Origin: Tyzzerella sp.
Lineage (GTDB): Bacteria; Bacillota; Clostridia; Lachnospirales; Anaerotignaceae
Assembly: GCA_019415525.1 (NCBI GenBank)
Contig: DXZA01000072.1
Location: forward strand, 1 to 47,748
Direction of reading: 5' to 3'
Length of the DNA stretch: 47,748 nucleotides
In this document: positions 16,795 through 24,289 of the stretch, one piece after another
How the letters are laid out: the number at the start of each line of letters is the position of its first letter
Numbering within the stretch: the first letter of the stretch is position 1
The notes under the pieces: model-generated
The model's input: only the letters and a program-made list of their open reading frames with translations
What the model was told of the DNA's origin: nothing
Databases searched by the model: none
Translations under genes and position numbers: made by a program

Positions 16795-18735
16795 TCACCA
16801 CCCACCGTCCATAATACTATTTCTTTTTATTCTCCTTTTTTTAGTATTTAATATTGATTTTGTATCTGTTTTTATAGGTTTATATTTTAGCCTATTTTCT
16901 ACTGCATCAAGGTCAGGGTCAAGAACTCTAAAAGCTGCTAGTGCATAATTGCGACAGTCTAACGGTTCATTTCTTTCATGACCTGCAATTTTAACCCACG
17001 CCCAACGTGTTCTACCTTTTTCAGTTCTTTGCACCATTTTTTCAGATAAAAGACCATTGAAATACGTTAAGTCATATCCCTTATTGCTTTCTTTAGGGAA
17101 ATGACAATACTTTGCTCCTACTTCTTGAACCTTCAAATTATTCATAATATCAGCTTTTCCACTATCTACACCGATAGAATAGAGCCAAGTTTGACCTATT
17201 GCTCTGCCATTTAGCATAATTTTTACTTTTGAAGGTGGTTTTGTGTAAGGAATACCCTCACCACCCTGTCCTTTTATAGCAAATACACGTTTATTAATGC
17301 GTTTTTTACATTCTCTATATACATCTTGGGTTTTATGCCCACCACTATCTACAAATGTCATTGATATTTTTAAACCTATATCTTTATCTTTAAAATAATA
17401 TGTATGGTCTATAACATCATCAAGTCTTTCCCAAACATCAGAATAATGTGGGTCACCAATAATTACACCTTTTTTAATTCCCCAAGTTTCGCCAAAATGA
17501 CCATGTCCAACTACTTCATATTCCAAACGGTCATCTTGTGTATCTACACCACAAGTCAATACAAGTACACCTTCAGGTAATTCAACAAGACTTCCGTCTT
17601 CTCTTGTTCCATAGCTTTCACAGCGTGATAAAAATGTATCTTCATCATCAATATCACCTCTATCTTCCCAAAGCCAACCTAACTTTGTATTAAATACAAC
17701 CTTTAATCGTTGTGGGTCATCTTTAGCAGACATAAAATCATATATAATGTTTTGCCAAGGTTGCCAAGGTGATGCAAAACCTTTAAGCCAAAATGAACGA
17801 TGACCTTTTTCCAAGGCTTCCGGATATGTCATAACCCATTTTGTCGGCTGATTTTTCATTTCTTGTTCAGTAGCCATATAACCACAATCAGGGCATACCC
17901 AATATATATCACTTATTATATAATCTTTTTTCTTTCCCTTTTTAATAATCTCTGTATTGTATCTAATATTGTTAAAATCAATCTCATGAAATTCATCACA
18001 ACAAGGGCATTGATGTTGCCATGTTTCTTGTGTACCTTCTTCATATGATGTTGCTATTGGTGATGCACCTCTTATAGTTGGAGTTGATACATCAACCATT
18101 TTAGAATTAAAAAATGTTATAGTTCTTGCTTTTGCCAATCTCCAAGGGTCACCCTCTGTACCTGCTGATAATGCCCAACGGTCACGCTCATCACCTAAAA
18201 CATATCTTACTGGCGTTGATGCTAAAGCTGAAGGACTGTTAGTACCTACTATGGTTAACATTCCTCCAGGGAAACTTTTCTGCAGCTTTGTATTGCCACT
18301 GTCACGCCCTTTAACATCTGCAACTTTATTTTTGATTTTTTTACAATCTCTAATCATAGGTGCTATCCTTAACGTACTAAACTTTTTAGCATCTTCAATG
18401 GTAGGGTGTATATATAATATACTCCCTGGGTCTTGGTCTATAATATATCCTATTATATTAAGCTCCAGTTCAGATTTTCCAACCTGTGATGATGCCACAA
18501 CAGATATATTTTTAATAGCCGGGTCTGTGAAAGAATCCATAATAGTTTTTAAATATGGAGTTCTTTCATTTTTCCAACGACCTGCCTCTGCGTTACTTTC
18601 ACGAGATAACACACGATATTTTTCTGCCCATTCACTAACAGTTATATCTTCTGGCGGTTTGTAATGAGAAAAAGCCTTACTGAATGTTTTGTCAACAGAA
18701 CGCTTTCTTTTTTTACTCATCTTCACTATTTCCAT
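16795..18735 (-). CDS. Terminase large subunit (lambda gpA family)
   Basis: 646 residues (or 641 from a second ATG at 18720). The ATPase part carries SVVASSQVGKSELELNIIGY as Walker A-like motif and LGDERDRW as the acidic motif. A Zn-binding insertion has CPCC and CPDCGY. The nuclease part has GVDTQDDRLEYEVVGHG with its metal-binding Asp residues. This family cuts at cos sites and pumps DNA into the head. It overlaps the small subunit by 23 bases. Confidence 0.96.
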   Translation of the reverse strand: MEIVKMSKKRKRSVDKTFSKAFSHYKPPEDITVSEWAEKYRVLSRESNAEAGRWKNERTPYLKTIMDSFTDPAIKNISVVASSQVGKSELELNIIGYIIDQDPGSILYIHPTIEDAKKFSTLRIAPMIRDCKKIKNKVADVKGRDSGNTKLQKSFPGGMLTIVGTNSPSALASTPVRYVLGDERDRWALSAGTEGDPWRLAKARTITFFNSKMVDVSTPTIRGASPIATSYEEGTQETWQHQCPCCDEFHEIDFNNIRYNTEIIKKGKKKDYIISDIYWVCPDCGYMATEQEMKNQPTKWVMTYPEALEKGHRSFWLKGFASPWQPWQNIIYDFMSAKDDPQRLKVVFNTKLGWLWEDRGDIDDEDTFLSRCESYGTREDGSLVELPEGVLVLTCGVDTQDDRLEYEVVGHGHFGETWGIKKGVIIGDPHYSDVWERLDDVIDHTYYFKDKDIGLKISMTFVDSGGHKTQDVYRECKKRINKRVFAIKGQGGEGIPYTKPPSKVKIMLNGRAIGQTWLYSIGVDSGKADIMNNLKVQEVGAKYCHFPKESNKGYDLTYFNGLLSEKMVQRTEKGRTRWAWVKIAGHERNEPLDCRNYALAAFRVLDPDLDAVENRLKYKPIKTDTKSILNTKKRRIKRNSIMDGGW

Positions 18736-19264
18736 TCTGCCATTTGGTACGCTCTCTTAAACGCTTTTTAAATTCTTCAGGCTCATATTCATATTGTGAT
18801 AATTCATTTAATATAAAATAAACTTCACTTTTTATTTTCTCAGAACAAACCGCAGCATCATATATATTTGCAAGGTCTACTGCTAATTTATTTGGTAAAG
18901 CTATTAACATACCACGTATCATTAATACATGGTCCGTCATTATCTCTTCAACATCTGTTGCCCTATGTAGTTCACCTTTTAATTCTTTTAATTGTAGCTC
19001 TGCCATTTCAGCTTTAGCTTTTTTATATCGTGCTTCAGCTTCAATTTTTGCACTTTCATTGTCACTATCTTTTTCTTTTTTCTCTCTACCGTTAGCCTTG
19101 TCAGAAAGGTGTTTAATATACGCTTTAACAGTTGGTAAAAGCTCATATTTTGTAGGCTTACCAACTCCATTTATAATTCCTTCTGTTTTTAACTGCTCTA
19201 TTCGGCGTGTAGATACACCGAATATTTTCGCAATTTCTCTTGTACTTTGCATATCTTCTATCAT
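18713..19264 (-). CDS. Terminase small subunit (Nu1-like)
   Basis: 183 residues. The N-terminal winged helix-turn-helix (STREIAKIFGVSTRRIEQLK TEGII) and a following helix-rich region with an ELQLKELKGELHRATDVEEI segment match Nu1-type small subunits that bind cos DNA. Start ATG at 19264 has AAGGAGG. It is coupled to the large subunit by overlap. Confidence 0.9.
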   Translation of the reverse strand: MIEDMQSTREIAKIFGVSTRRIEQLKTEGIINGVGKPTKYELLPTVKAYIKHLSDKANGREKKEKDSDNESAKIEAEARYKKAKAEMAELQLKELKGELHRATDVEEIMTDHVLMIRGMLIALPNKLAVDLANIYDAAVCSEKIKSEVYFILNELSQYEYEPEEFKKRLRERTKWQNGNSEDE

Positions 19265-19423
19265 TCTACACGCCTCCTTAATAGTTCAAAATGCAACGAA
19301 ATAGGTCAAAAAATTTTTTTCAAAAATAGCTGTTTTTTGGGCTCGCAAGCACCACAGATATAAATAACCTTCCACAGTACCTTAAAGGGTTAATTAAAGC
19401 CTTATATGGGCAAATAATATTAA
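19265..19423 (-). other. 159-base gap before the small terminase gene; candidate cos region
   Basis: No coding frame is visible. Lambda-type gpA/Nu1 terminases act at a cos site that usually lies next to the Nu1 gene. The gap has a short GC-richer patch (around 19336-19356, containing the GCTCGCAAGC motif) unlike its AT-rich surroundings. The cut positions cannot be read from sequence, so this is a location hypothesis only. Confidence 0.3.
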
Positions 19424-20092
19424 TTATTCGTATCCATATCTTTTCATTTGTTGGTCTAATCTCTTGGTCATATTGGTTGTAATGCTGGCATCTATACCTT
19501 GACTTACTTCTTCATTGCTTACCATTTGTGGAACTGATACAGTCTTTAGTGCTTGTATATCATTTCTTCTTTGGCTCATACGTTGAAACGGTATATAATT
19601 AGTTCCATCTGATGTTCTATTACCTGTATGCATTAACATCTTAGGTGACTTAGAACTATTCTGTGTACCTTGTCTTGTAAAGTTCTTACCAATATTTTTA
19701 CGTTGTTTTTTAGTTAGTTTTTTAACTTTACCCCACGTTTTCTTTTGTCCCTTAATAACTTCAACTTTTAATGTATAGCTTCCATTACTTTGCTTAGGTG
19801 ACATTTTAAAATGAGTAGGTGTTAATAATCTGCCAGAATATATAATAGCAACATCACTTATTTTACGACCTCTTACAGATATGCTTCCTGCTTTACTGCC
19901 ATTCCCTGCTTTACTTGGTGCAATTTCTTTTTTATTTATTGTATATACTTTTGTTACCTCTGCTGCTATCCAAGAAGGTGCACGTGTTTTAAAATCTGAA
20001 ACAACTGCTTTACATACTTTTTCAGGAGCTTCTTGTAATTTATATAACTTCTTTATAGTTTCATTACAAGCTCTTGTATTTAATTCAATCAA
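19424..20092 (-). CDS. Minor tail protein Z-like (gpZ family), first gene of the late operon
   Basis: 222 residues. AVVSDFKTRAPSWIAAEVTKVY, SVRGRKISDVAIIYSGRLLTPTHF and the C-terminal FQRMSQRRNDIQALKTVSVPQM follow the lambda minor tail protein Z family. The C-terminal YIPFQR-type segment is the usual surface of this neck protein. The start is a TTG at 20092. It lies upstream of the terminase instead of beside the FII-like connector, so the head-tail joint gene has been displaced. Confidence 0.78.
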   Translation of the reverse strand: MIELNTRACNETIKKLYKLQEAPEKVCKAVVSDFKTRAPSWIAAEVTKVYTINKKEIAPSKAGNGSKAGSISVRGRKISDVAIIYSGRLLTPTHFKMSPKQSNGSYTLKVEVIKGQKKTWGKVKKLTKKQRKNIGKNFTRQGTQNSSKSPKMLMHTGNRTSDGTNYIPFQRMSQRRNDIQALKTVSVPQMVSNEEVSQGIDASITTNMTKRLDQQMKRYGYE

Positions 20093-20120
20093 ACCGTTTT
20101 CCTCACCCTCTCCTTTTAAA

Positions 20121-20154
20121 ATAAAAAAGAACAGAGATTTTATATTCCCTGTTC
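20121..20154 (-). terminator. Terminator in the late leader, just after the late promoter
   Basis: Arms 20146-20154 and 20129-20137 pair over nine bases (one G-U) on the leftward transcript, followed by six U. It lies about 15 bases beyond the expected start point from the -10 at 20175-20180 and before the gpZ-like gene. Such an immediate terminator implies that late transcription needs antitermination or strong readthrough. Confidence 0.75.
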
Positions 20155-20174
20155 CCTAATTCTTTACAATAACT

Positions 20175-20203
20175 ATTATATACCATTTAAAATATATTTT
20201 TTC
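20175..20203 (-). promoter_or_regulatory. Late promoter: strong -10, no good -35
   Basis: On the leftward strand a TATAAT (20175-20180) is followed by a short leader. At 17 bases' spacing the -35 position reads roughly GAAAAA, a poor match. A strong -10, weak -35 and direct repeats immediately upstream describe an activator-dependent promoter. Confidence 0.65.
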
Positions 20204-20210
20204 CCGTTTT

Positions 20211-20290
20211 TGTTCCATTTTGTTGCAAGTTTGTTCCAAATTGTTCCGTAAATGTTCCATTTTGTTGCAGATTTGTTCCATTTTGTTGCA
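20211..20290 (-). repeat. Three 17-bp direct repeats plus two half sites upstream of the late promoter
   Basis: The unit TGTTCCATTTTGTTGCA (plus strand) occurs exactly at 20211-20227, 20253-20269 and 20274-20290. Two shorter TTGTTCC copies lie at 20230-20247. They lie between the late regulator gene and the late -10, so the regulator's product is the natural ligand. The last two copies are 21 bp apart, two helical turns, and the outer copies 42 and 63 bp from the first. Confidence 0.85.
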
Positions 20291-20298
20291 CGTTTTTT

Positions 20299-20823
20299 TT
20301 AAATATTATAGTTATCACATAAAAGAAGTATATCTTTTGTGATAACCTCAACTTTTCTACTTACTGAAGACTTTGACATATTAATATTTAAAGCAGTTGC
20401 AGTTATGCTCATACCTTTTTTAAATACCATTTCAATTATTGTTTTGGCTTCACTTGATAGCATACCAATATAACAATCAAACTTTTCAGTATTTGTTTCA
20501 AGTTCATATATAAGTTTTTTGGTCAAATATATTTCATTTAATATTTTTACTTTTTCTTTTTCGTATGCCTTGTATATATTTTCAATTTCATTTTCAATAG
20601 GACTTGAAGGACTTCCGCCTGTTACATAAATGCTATCATAATTTACAGCCTTTAAATCTGTATTTAAGGAGGCGGTAAACATAGGACTATTAATTTCTTT
20701 TTCTATATCAAAAAGTTTTTTATTAAGTCCTTCAAGTCGTATGTAGTTTAAATCCAAGGCTTTTTTATCTCTATAATATTTATTAAGTTTTTCTTTTATA
20801 GATTTATAATCTTTATTGTTCAA
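20299..20823 (-). CDS. Late transcription regulator, ArpU/sigma-region-4-like
   Basis: 174 residues. A long coiled N-terminal half is followed by LSSEAKTIIEMVFKKGMSIT and ATALNINMSKSSVSRKVEVI, a region-4-type helix-turn-helix found in ArpU/RinA-like late regulators of Firmicute phages. It ends right at the direct-repeat array of the late promoter. The start is a TTG with GGGGGCGG upstream, and that G-rich arm is part of an inverted repeat. It probably binds the repeats and switches on the late operon; whether it activates or antiterminates is not shown. Confidence 0.8.
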   Translation of the reverse strand: MNNKDYKSIKEKLNKYYRDKKALDLNYIRLEGLNKKLFDIEKEINSPMFTASLNTDLKAVNYDSIYVTGGSPSSPIENEIENIYKAYEKEKVKILNEIYLTKKLIYELETNTEKFDCYIGMLSSEAKTIIEMVFKKGMSITATALNINMSKSSVSRKVEVITKDILLLCDNYNI

Positions 20824-20830
20824 ATTAAAT

Positions 20831-20899
20831 CCGCCCCCTGTTTTTATTAAAATGTGGTATAATAAAAATGTTCATTTGGTTTTGGGGGCGGAAGCTCCC
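20831..20899 (+). promoter_or_regulatory. Inverted repeat with an embedded rightward promoter and terminator
   Basis: Arms CCGCCCCC (20831-20838) and GGGGGCGG (20884-20891) enclose an extended -10 on the plus strand (TGGTATAAT, 20855-20863). Just past the expected start point, 20886-20897 folds as a GC stem with a GGAA tetraloop followed by a T-rich run. A plus-strand transcript would be only ~30-40 bases. The left arm is also the ribosome site of the late regulator, so pairing on the leftward transcript could hide it. Confidence 0.45.
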
Positions 20900-20914
20900 T
20901 TTCTTATTTATTAT

Positions 20915-21433
20915 TTAATTTCCTTTCACATTTTTATTAAAGTCATCTAATAAAGTATTTAATTCAGTTAAAAGGCTGTTACTTGCAATATTAATAACAG
21001 GTATTATAGCTCTTTTTATTAAACCTTCTTTTACTACAACATAACCATATTGATATTCAAATTTTAAATAGTCTGTATTATCTACAAACGGACTTAAATT
21101 CATTTTGTTTATACAATAACTGCATCTATCACCTTTAAATATAACTACTCTACAATCTTTAAAACTTAATTCAAAAGAATAAAATAAATCATCTAATTCT
21201 ATACCTGTTCCGTCTATAAGCTCACTAACTTCTTCTTCAAATGTATCTATTCTTATTTTATCTTTATTTATACCATAGAGCTGACATACATTAGTTTCAT
21301 TTAACTCAGGAATACCATATATACGATATATTGCCTGTCCATCACTTATATATTGTATTTTATTTATATGGTCATATTCTATCTGCATATATTTACTTGA
21401 TTTACACAAAGATATTATTTTACTTAATTTCAT
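20915..21433 (-). CDS. Hypothetical early-region protein
   Basis: 172 residues with no family I recognise. Soluble, mixed alpha/beta in appearance; starts MKLSKIISLCKSSKYMQIEY and has a two-Cys stretch (GDRCSYCINK). It begins one base after the stop of the preceding gene, with GAGGTG as ribosome site, so it is translated with it. The repeated strand pattern resembles clamp-like proteins, but that is too weak to name. Confidence 0.65.
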   Translation of the reverse strand: MKLSKIISLCKSSKYMQIEYDHINKIQYISDGQAIYRIYGIPELNETNVCQLYGINKDKIRIDTFEEEVSELIDGTGIELDDLFYSFELSFKDCRVVIFKGDRCSYCINKMNLSPFVDNTDYLKFEYQYGYVVVKEGLIKRAIIPVINIASNSLLTELNTLLDDFNKNVKGN

Positions 21434-21685
21434 TTATTTCACCTCTTCACATTCTTTAAAACAATATTTTGAAAAGTTTTCTTCTGAGTCTAAAAATTTT
21501 ATTAATGTTGGTGAAACTTCCGCTATTTCACCATTTTCAAACTCAATAATAGCAAACGTATATTTAAGCCAACCTGCTGGGTGACTGCCTATTACAATTC
21601 CTGCTTCTACTGCTTGTGATACTTCTTCCCATTTATGGAATAATGCTTTTTTGTCTTTAAATAAACAAGGTCTAAACTCTTTCAT
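21434..21685 (-). CDS. Small hypothetical phage protein
   Basis: 83 residues: KEFRPCLFKDKKALFHKWEE, then VIGSHPAGWLKYTFAIIEFE and NGEIAEVSPTLIKFLDSE. I recall this as a conserved uncharacterised phage protein that often sits in the early operon near SSB, but no function is known to me. It overlaps the preceding gene by 14 bases, indicating coupled translation. Confidence 0.7.
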   Translation of the reverse strand: MKEFRPCLFKDKKALFHKWEEVSQAVEAGIVIGSHPAGWLKYTFAIIEFENGEIAEVSPTLIKFLDSEENFSKYCFKECEEVK

Positions 21686-21926
21686 TTTTATATCTCCTAA
21701 TTTTCCTATAATAATTTTTGTATTCAGATTTTGTAGCTATTCTTTTAAATATTTTATATTCCATCAACCTATTTTGATAATCTTCTACTTTTCTCCAATA
21801 TTCAGCTGTTTCTTCGTTATGTACAGCAAAACATAATGAAGGAGATAATATTCCCAATATAACATTTAATTCACAGGAACAAAGACATCTAGGTGGTTTA
21901 GGTGGTTTTGGTGGTCTTGATTTCAT
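21672..21926 (-). CDS. Small hypothetical protein with a proline-lysine N-terminus
   Basis: 84 residues. The first dozen residues (KSRPPKPPKPPR) are a polyproline-type basic arm. It is followed by a Cys-containing CLCSCELNV segment and a charged helical C-terminal half (EYWRKVEDYQNRLMEYKIFK). ATG at 21926 with AAGGAG upstream. The Cys pair and basic arm could bind metal or nucleic acid, but I do not recognise the family. Confidence 0.6.
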   Translation of the reverse strand: MKSRPPKPPKPPRCLCSCELNVILGILSPSLCFAVHNEETAEYWRKVEDYQNRLMEYKIFKRIATKSEYKNYYRKIRRYKNERV

Positions 21927-21956
21927 ATATTCTCCTTATATAATAAGTTTGTATAA

Positions 21957-22553
21957 TCATATTCTATTTGCACAAACATCAGCTCTATACATTTCAAGTT
22001 CCTTCAACCATTCTGCCAACTGTTGATGCTCTCTTTTACATTCACAATTTTCTGCTTTAGATGCAATCATTTCAGCATGTTCAATAGCTTCTTTTAAATC
22101 TAATTCCTCTTTCTGTATTTTTTGAATTTTTTTAAAGAGGTCATTATTTTCATAGGTATTACCTATAACCTCTAAAATTCCTTCTAAATCACATATATCA
22201 AATCCCACAAATAAATCATCATACAATATTCCAAAACAACTTTTTCTTGTTGAATATTTAATCACACCTACAGTACAATCTCCTGTTTCTGGGTAAGTAA
22301 TTTTTAATATATCTTCCTCAAATATGTATTTCCCATTTTTATCTTTTACACCTATATATTGTCCGGAAGTACCTTGTATAATATCATTAATTTGAAAGCC
22401 ACCCTCTTTTTTCCTTAAAATACATTCTTCTTCAACTAATTTTTTATTTTCACCTTTTTTATTTATTTCAGTCATAATATACTCTCTTTGTGCATAATAA
22501 CCTTCAACCCATTCTTTTGTGTCTTTTTCTATACCTCTATACCAATTTTTCAT
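21957..22553 (-). CDS. YopX-family protein
   Basis: 198 residues. Residues ~1-135 are the YopX domain: WYRGIEKDTKEWVEGYYAQR, then the IGVKDKNGKYIFEEDILKI core and the CDLEGILEVIGNTYEN end. The tail from ~140 is a charged helical extension ending in a Cys-containing AENCECKREHQQLAEWLKEL segment. YopX proteins are common in Firmicute prophages but have no established function. Confidence 0.85.
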   Translation of the reverse strand: MKNWYRGIEKDTKEWVEGYYAQREYIMTEINKKGENKKLVEEECILRKKEGGFQINDIIQGTSGQYIGVKDKNGKYIFEEDILKITYPETGDCTVGVIKYSTRKSCFGILYDDLFVGFDICDLEGILEVIGNTYENNDLFKKIQKIQKEELDLKEAIEHAEMIASKAENCECKREHQQLAEWLKELEMYRADVCANRI

Positions 22554-22568
22554 ATTTTCACGTCCTTT

Positions 22569-22745
22569 TTATTTATCTTTTGAATAAAGTTCCACATAAC
22601 TTACACACTCTCTATATAATTTATTTTCAACAACCATATAAAAAGGTGTATGACAAATTATCTTGCCTTTTATATCACCGTCAGAATATTTACTTCCAAC
22701 AGGATATTTTTCAGAATATTTTTTATATAATTGTTCTGCTGTCAT
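22569..22745 (-). CDS. Small hypothetical protein (58 aa)
   Basis: A leftward frame from ATG 22745 gives a product beginning MTAEQLYKKYSEKYPVGSKY and ending YVELYSKDK, with evenly distributed residue types. It fills the gap between SSB and YopX and lies in the same strand and order. The ribosome site is weak (GAAAGAAG), so the start could be a few codons upstream. No family recognised. Confidence 0.55.
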   Translation of the reverse strand: MTAEQLYKKYSEKYPVGSKYSDGDIKGKIICHTPFYMVVENKLYRECVSYVELYSKDK

Positions 22746-22802
22746 TTTTTCAACTTCTTTCTTCTCAAATTTCTTTTTTTCTTATTTTTTATGTATCTAC
22801 CT

Positions 22803-23216
22803 TCAAAAGGGTAAGTCATCATCTTCTATACTTTCATCTATTGGATAAAATCCATCAACATCAGGTTGTCCTGCTGGTATTTTTTCTCTATTATCTTTTT
22901 TAGACTCTGCAAAATACTGCTCTTCAACGATAACCTCTGTTGTCCAATGTTTCTGTCTGTTTTTATCTTCCCAAGAACGTACTTGAAGCCTACCTGTAAT
23001 ACTTACCATTTGACCTTTGGTAAAATATCTTTCAGCAAACTCTCCTAATTTACCAAAAGCAATACAACTTATAAAATCTGCTTCCGGTTCTCCTTGATGT
23101 TTAAATCTTCTATTTACTGCTAGTGTATATCTTGCAACAGCAACAGGCTCTGAACTTTTTGAATATCTAACATCAGGTTCTTTTACAAGCCTTCCCATTA
23201 AAATTACTTTATTCAT
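22803..23216 (-). CDS. ssb: Single-stranded DNA-binding protein
   Basis: 137 residues. N-terminal MNKVILMGRLVKEPDVRYSK, the OB-fold core (AVARYTLAVNRRF, DFISCIAFGKLGEFAERYF, KGQMVSITGRLQVRSWED) and the conserved acidic C-terminal DDDLPF tip that recruits replication partners. It overlaps the end of the PAPS-reductase-like gene, with GAGGAG upstream of the ATG at 23216. It is the main recognised replication accessory of this phage besides the HUH Rep. Confidence 0.96.
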   Translation of the reverse strand: MNKVILMGRLVKEPDVRYSKSSEPVAVARYTLAVNRRFKHQGEPEADFISCIAFGKLGEFAERYFTKGQMVSITGRLQVRSWEDKNRQKHWTTEVIVEEQYFAESKKDNREKIPAGQPDVDGFYPIDESIEDDDLPF

Positions 23217-24081
23217 TTGTGTTTTTCTCCTCAAATAGATTAATTTGACCTTCCATTACATCTTTTTCCACCCATTGGTCAAATACTTCTTGTCCTGTTT
23301 TCCATTTTGTTTCTTTACCTCTTATTTTTCTCTCTTCAAGCATTCTATCAAAGGCTTTTATATAGTTTTCTTTATATTTTGGATATTTAGCAAATTCTAA
23401 GTTTCTCTTTTTCCCTGCCATAGGGCAACCAATGCAACCAACCCTATCAAAACCACAACTATACAAAGGGTTCATTGATATTTTTTCGCTATGTATATAG
23501 TCCCAAATATCTCTATTTGTCCAATCAATTATAGGATTTACAATTCTTTTTGCCTTCAATTGACAATTTTCAAATAATCTTCTTGTGTCATCATTATCAT
23601 TAAGTAAAATTTTATTTTCTGTCTTATTTGCAAACAATTCATATGTTGCACGTGTCTTTTTTCGTCGGACACTTTCGTCCCACCTTACCCCTGTAGTTAT
23701 CATTCTACCCTTTCCGCTTTGTTCTTTAAGAACTGAACAACAATAACGCATTATTCTTGTTGGAGGTAAGAGCTTCTGTGGAATTAAATTCCACATTGTA
23801 GCTCTTTTACCTTTGTATGTAGGATAATTAAAACTGCATTTTATACCTTTGTCCTCAAGCATTTTAAAAACATCTCTGACATGGTACACAGTTTCAGGTG
23901 CGTCAGCAGTAGTTAAATTATGTTGAACCTCAAATGGGATACCTGCATTTAAAGCTAGTCTGATACAAACATCACTATCTTTACCACCCGATGTAGTTAC
24001 AATTAAAGGTTTTTCATAATATTGCAAGCTCATATCAGACGCTAATTTTAATCTTTCTATTGCTTTTTTCTCCTTATCCAT
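23209..24081 (-). CDS. Phage PAPS-reductase-like PP-loop protein (DndC-like)
   Basis: 290 residues. The PP-loop SGGKDS (residues 31-36) and a GVRWDESVRRKKTR segment give an adenylation fold. Cysteines in MRYCCSVLKEQ and in GFDRVGCIGCPMAG could hold an Fe-S cluster. Such proteins resemble PAPS reductase and DndC, and adenylate a substrate for sulfur or nucleophile transfer. True sulfate reduction is unlikely for a phage gene; DNA or tRNA modification is the better guess, unproven. ATG at 24081 with AGGTG upstream preferred over GTG at 24090. Confidence 0.88.
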   Translation of the reverse strand: MDKEKKAIERLKLASDMSLQYYEKPLIVTTSGGKDSDVCIRLALNAGIPFEVQHNLTTADAPETVYHVRDVFKMLEDKGIKCSFNYPTYKGKRATMWNLIPQKLLPPTRIMRYCCSVLKEQSGKGRMITTGVRWDESVRRKKTRATYELFANKTENKILLNDNDDTRRLFENCQLKAKRIVNPIIDWTNRDIWDYIHSEKISMNPLYSCGFDRVGCIGCPMAGKKRNLEFAKYPKYKENYIKAFDRMLEERKIRGKETKWKTGQEVFDQWVEKDVMEGQINLFEEKNTNE

Positions 24082-24082
24082 A

Positions 24083-24289
24083 TTAAACACCTATATTTTC
24101 ATTGTTATATCTATAATTCAACCATTCTTTAAAACTTTCTAAACATTCAGGACAAATCTCATATTCAGCTTTTGAATCCATTTCTCTTACAAAAGACTTT
24201 GCCCAATATTTTCTTGCTGTAATAGTTCCATAATCATCAAGATAAAATTCTTTTCCACAACGGTCACAAAAATAAATAACTTTTTTCAC
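24083..24289 (-). CDS. Small zinc-ribbon protein
   Basis: 68 residues with two CxxC knuckles (FCDRCGKEF near residue 8 and ICPECLESF near 45), an obvious zinc ribbon. GTG start at 24289 with GAGGAG upstream. It overlaps the Rep gene by 26 bases and precedes the PAPS-reductase-like gene by one base, so the three are likely cotranslated. Possibly a DNA-binding accessory. Confidence 0.75.
   Translation of the reverse strand: MKKVIYFCDRCGKEFYLDDYGTITARKYWAKSFVREMDSKAEYEICPECLESFKEWLNYRYNNENIGV

Noticed and set aside
20211..20290. CRISPR-like repeats
   Set aside because: Repeats are 17 bp, unevenly spaced, few, and placed at a promoter; no cas genes or spacer pattern.
22490..23048. Rightward hydrophobic frames opposite YopX, SSB and the small gene
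   Set aside because: They are Phe/Leu/Tyr-rich shadows of AT-rich coding sequence with no ribosome site.
23209..24081. Sulfate-assimilation PAPS reductase
   Set aside because: No other assimilation genes are near, and the protein sits in a phage replication cluster; only the fold is shared.
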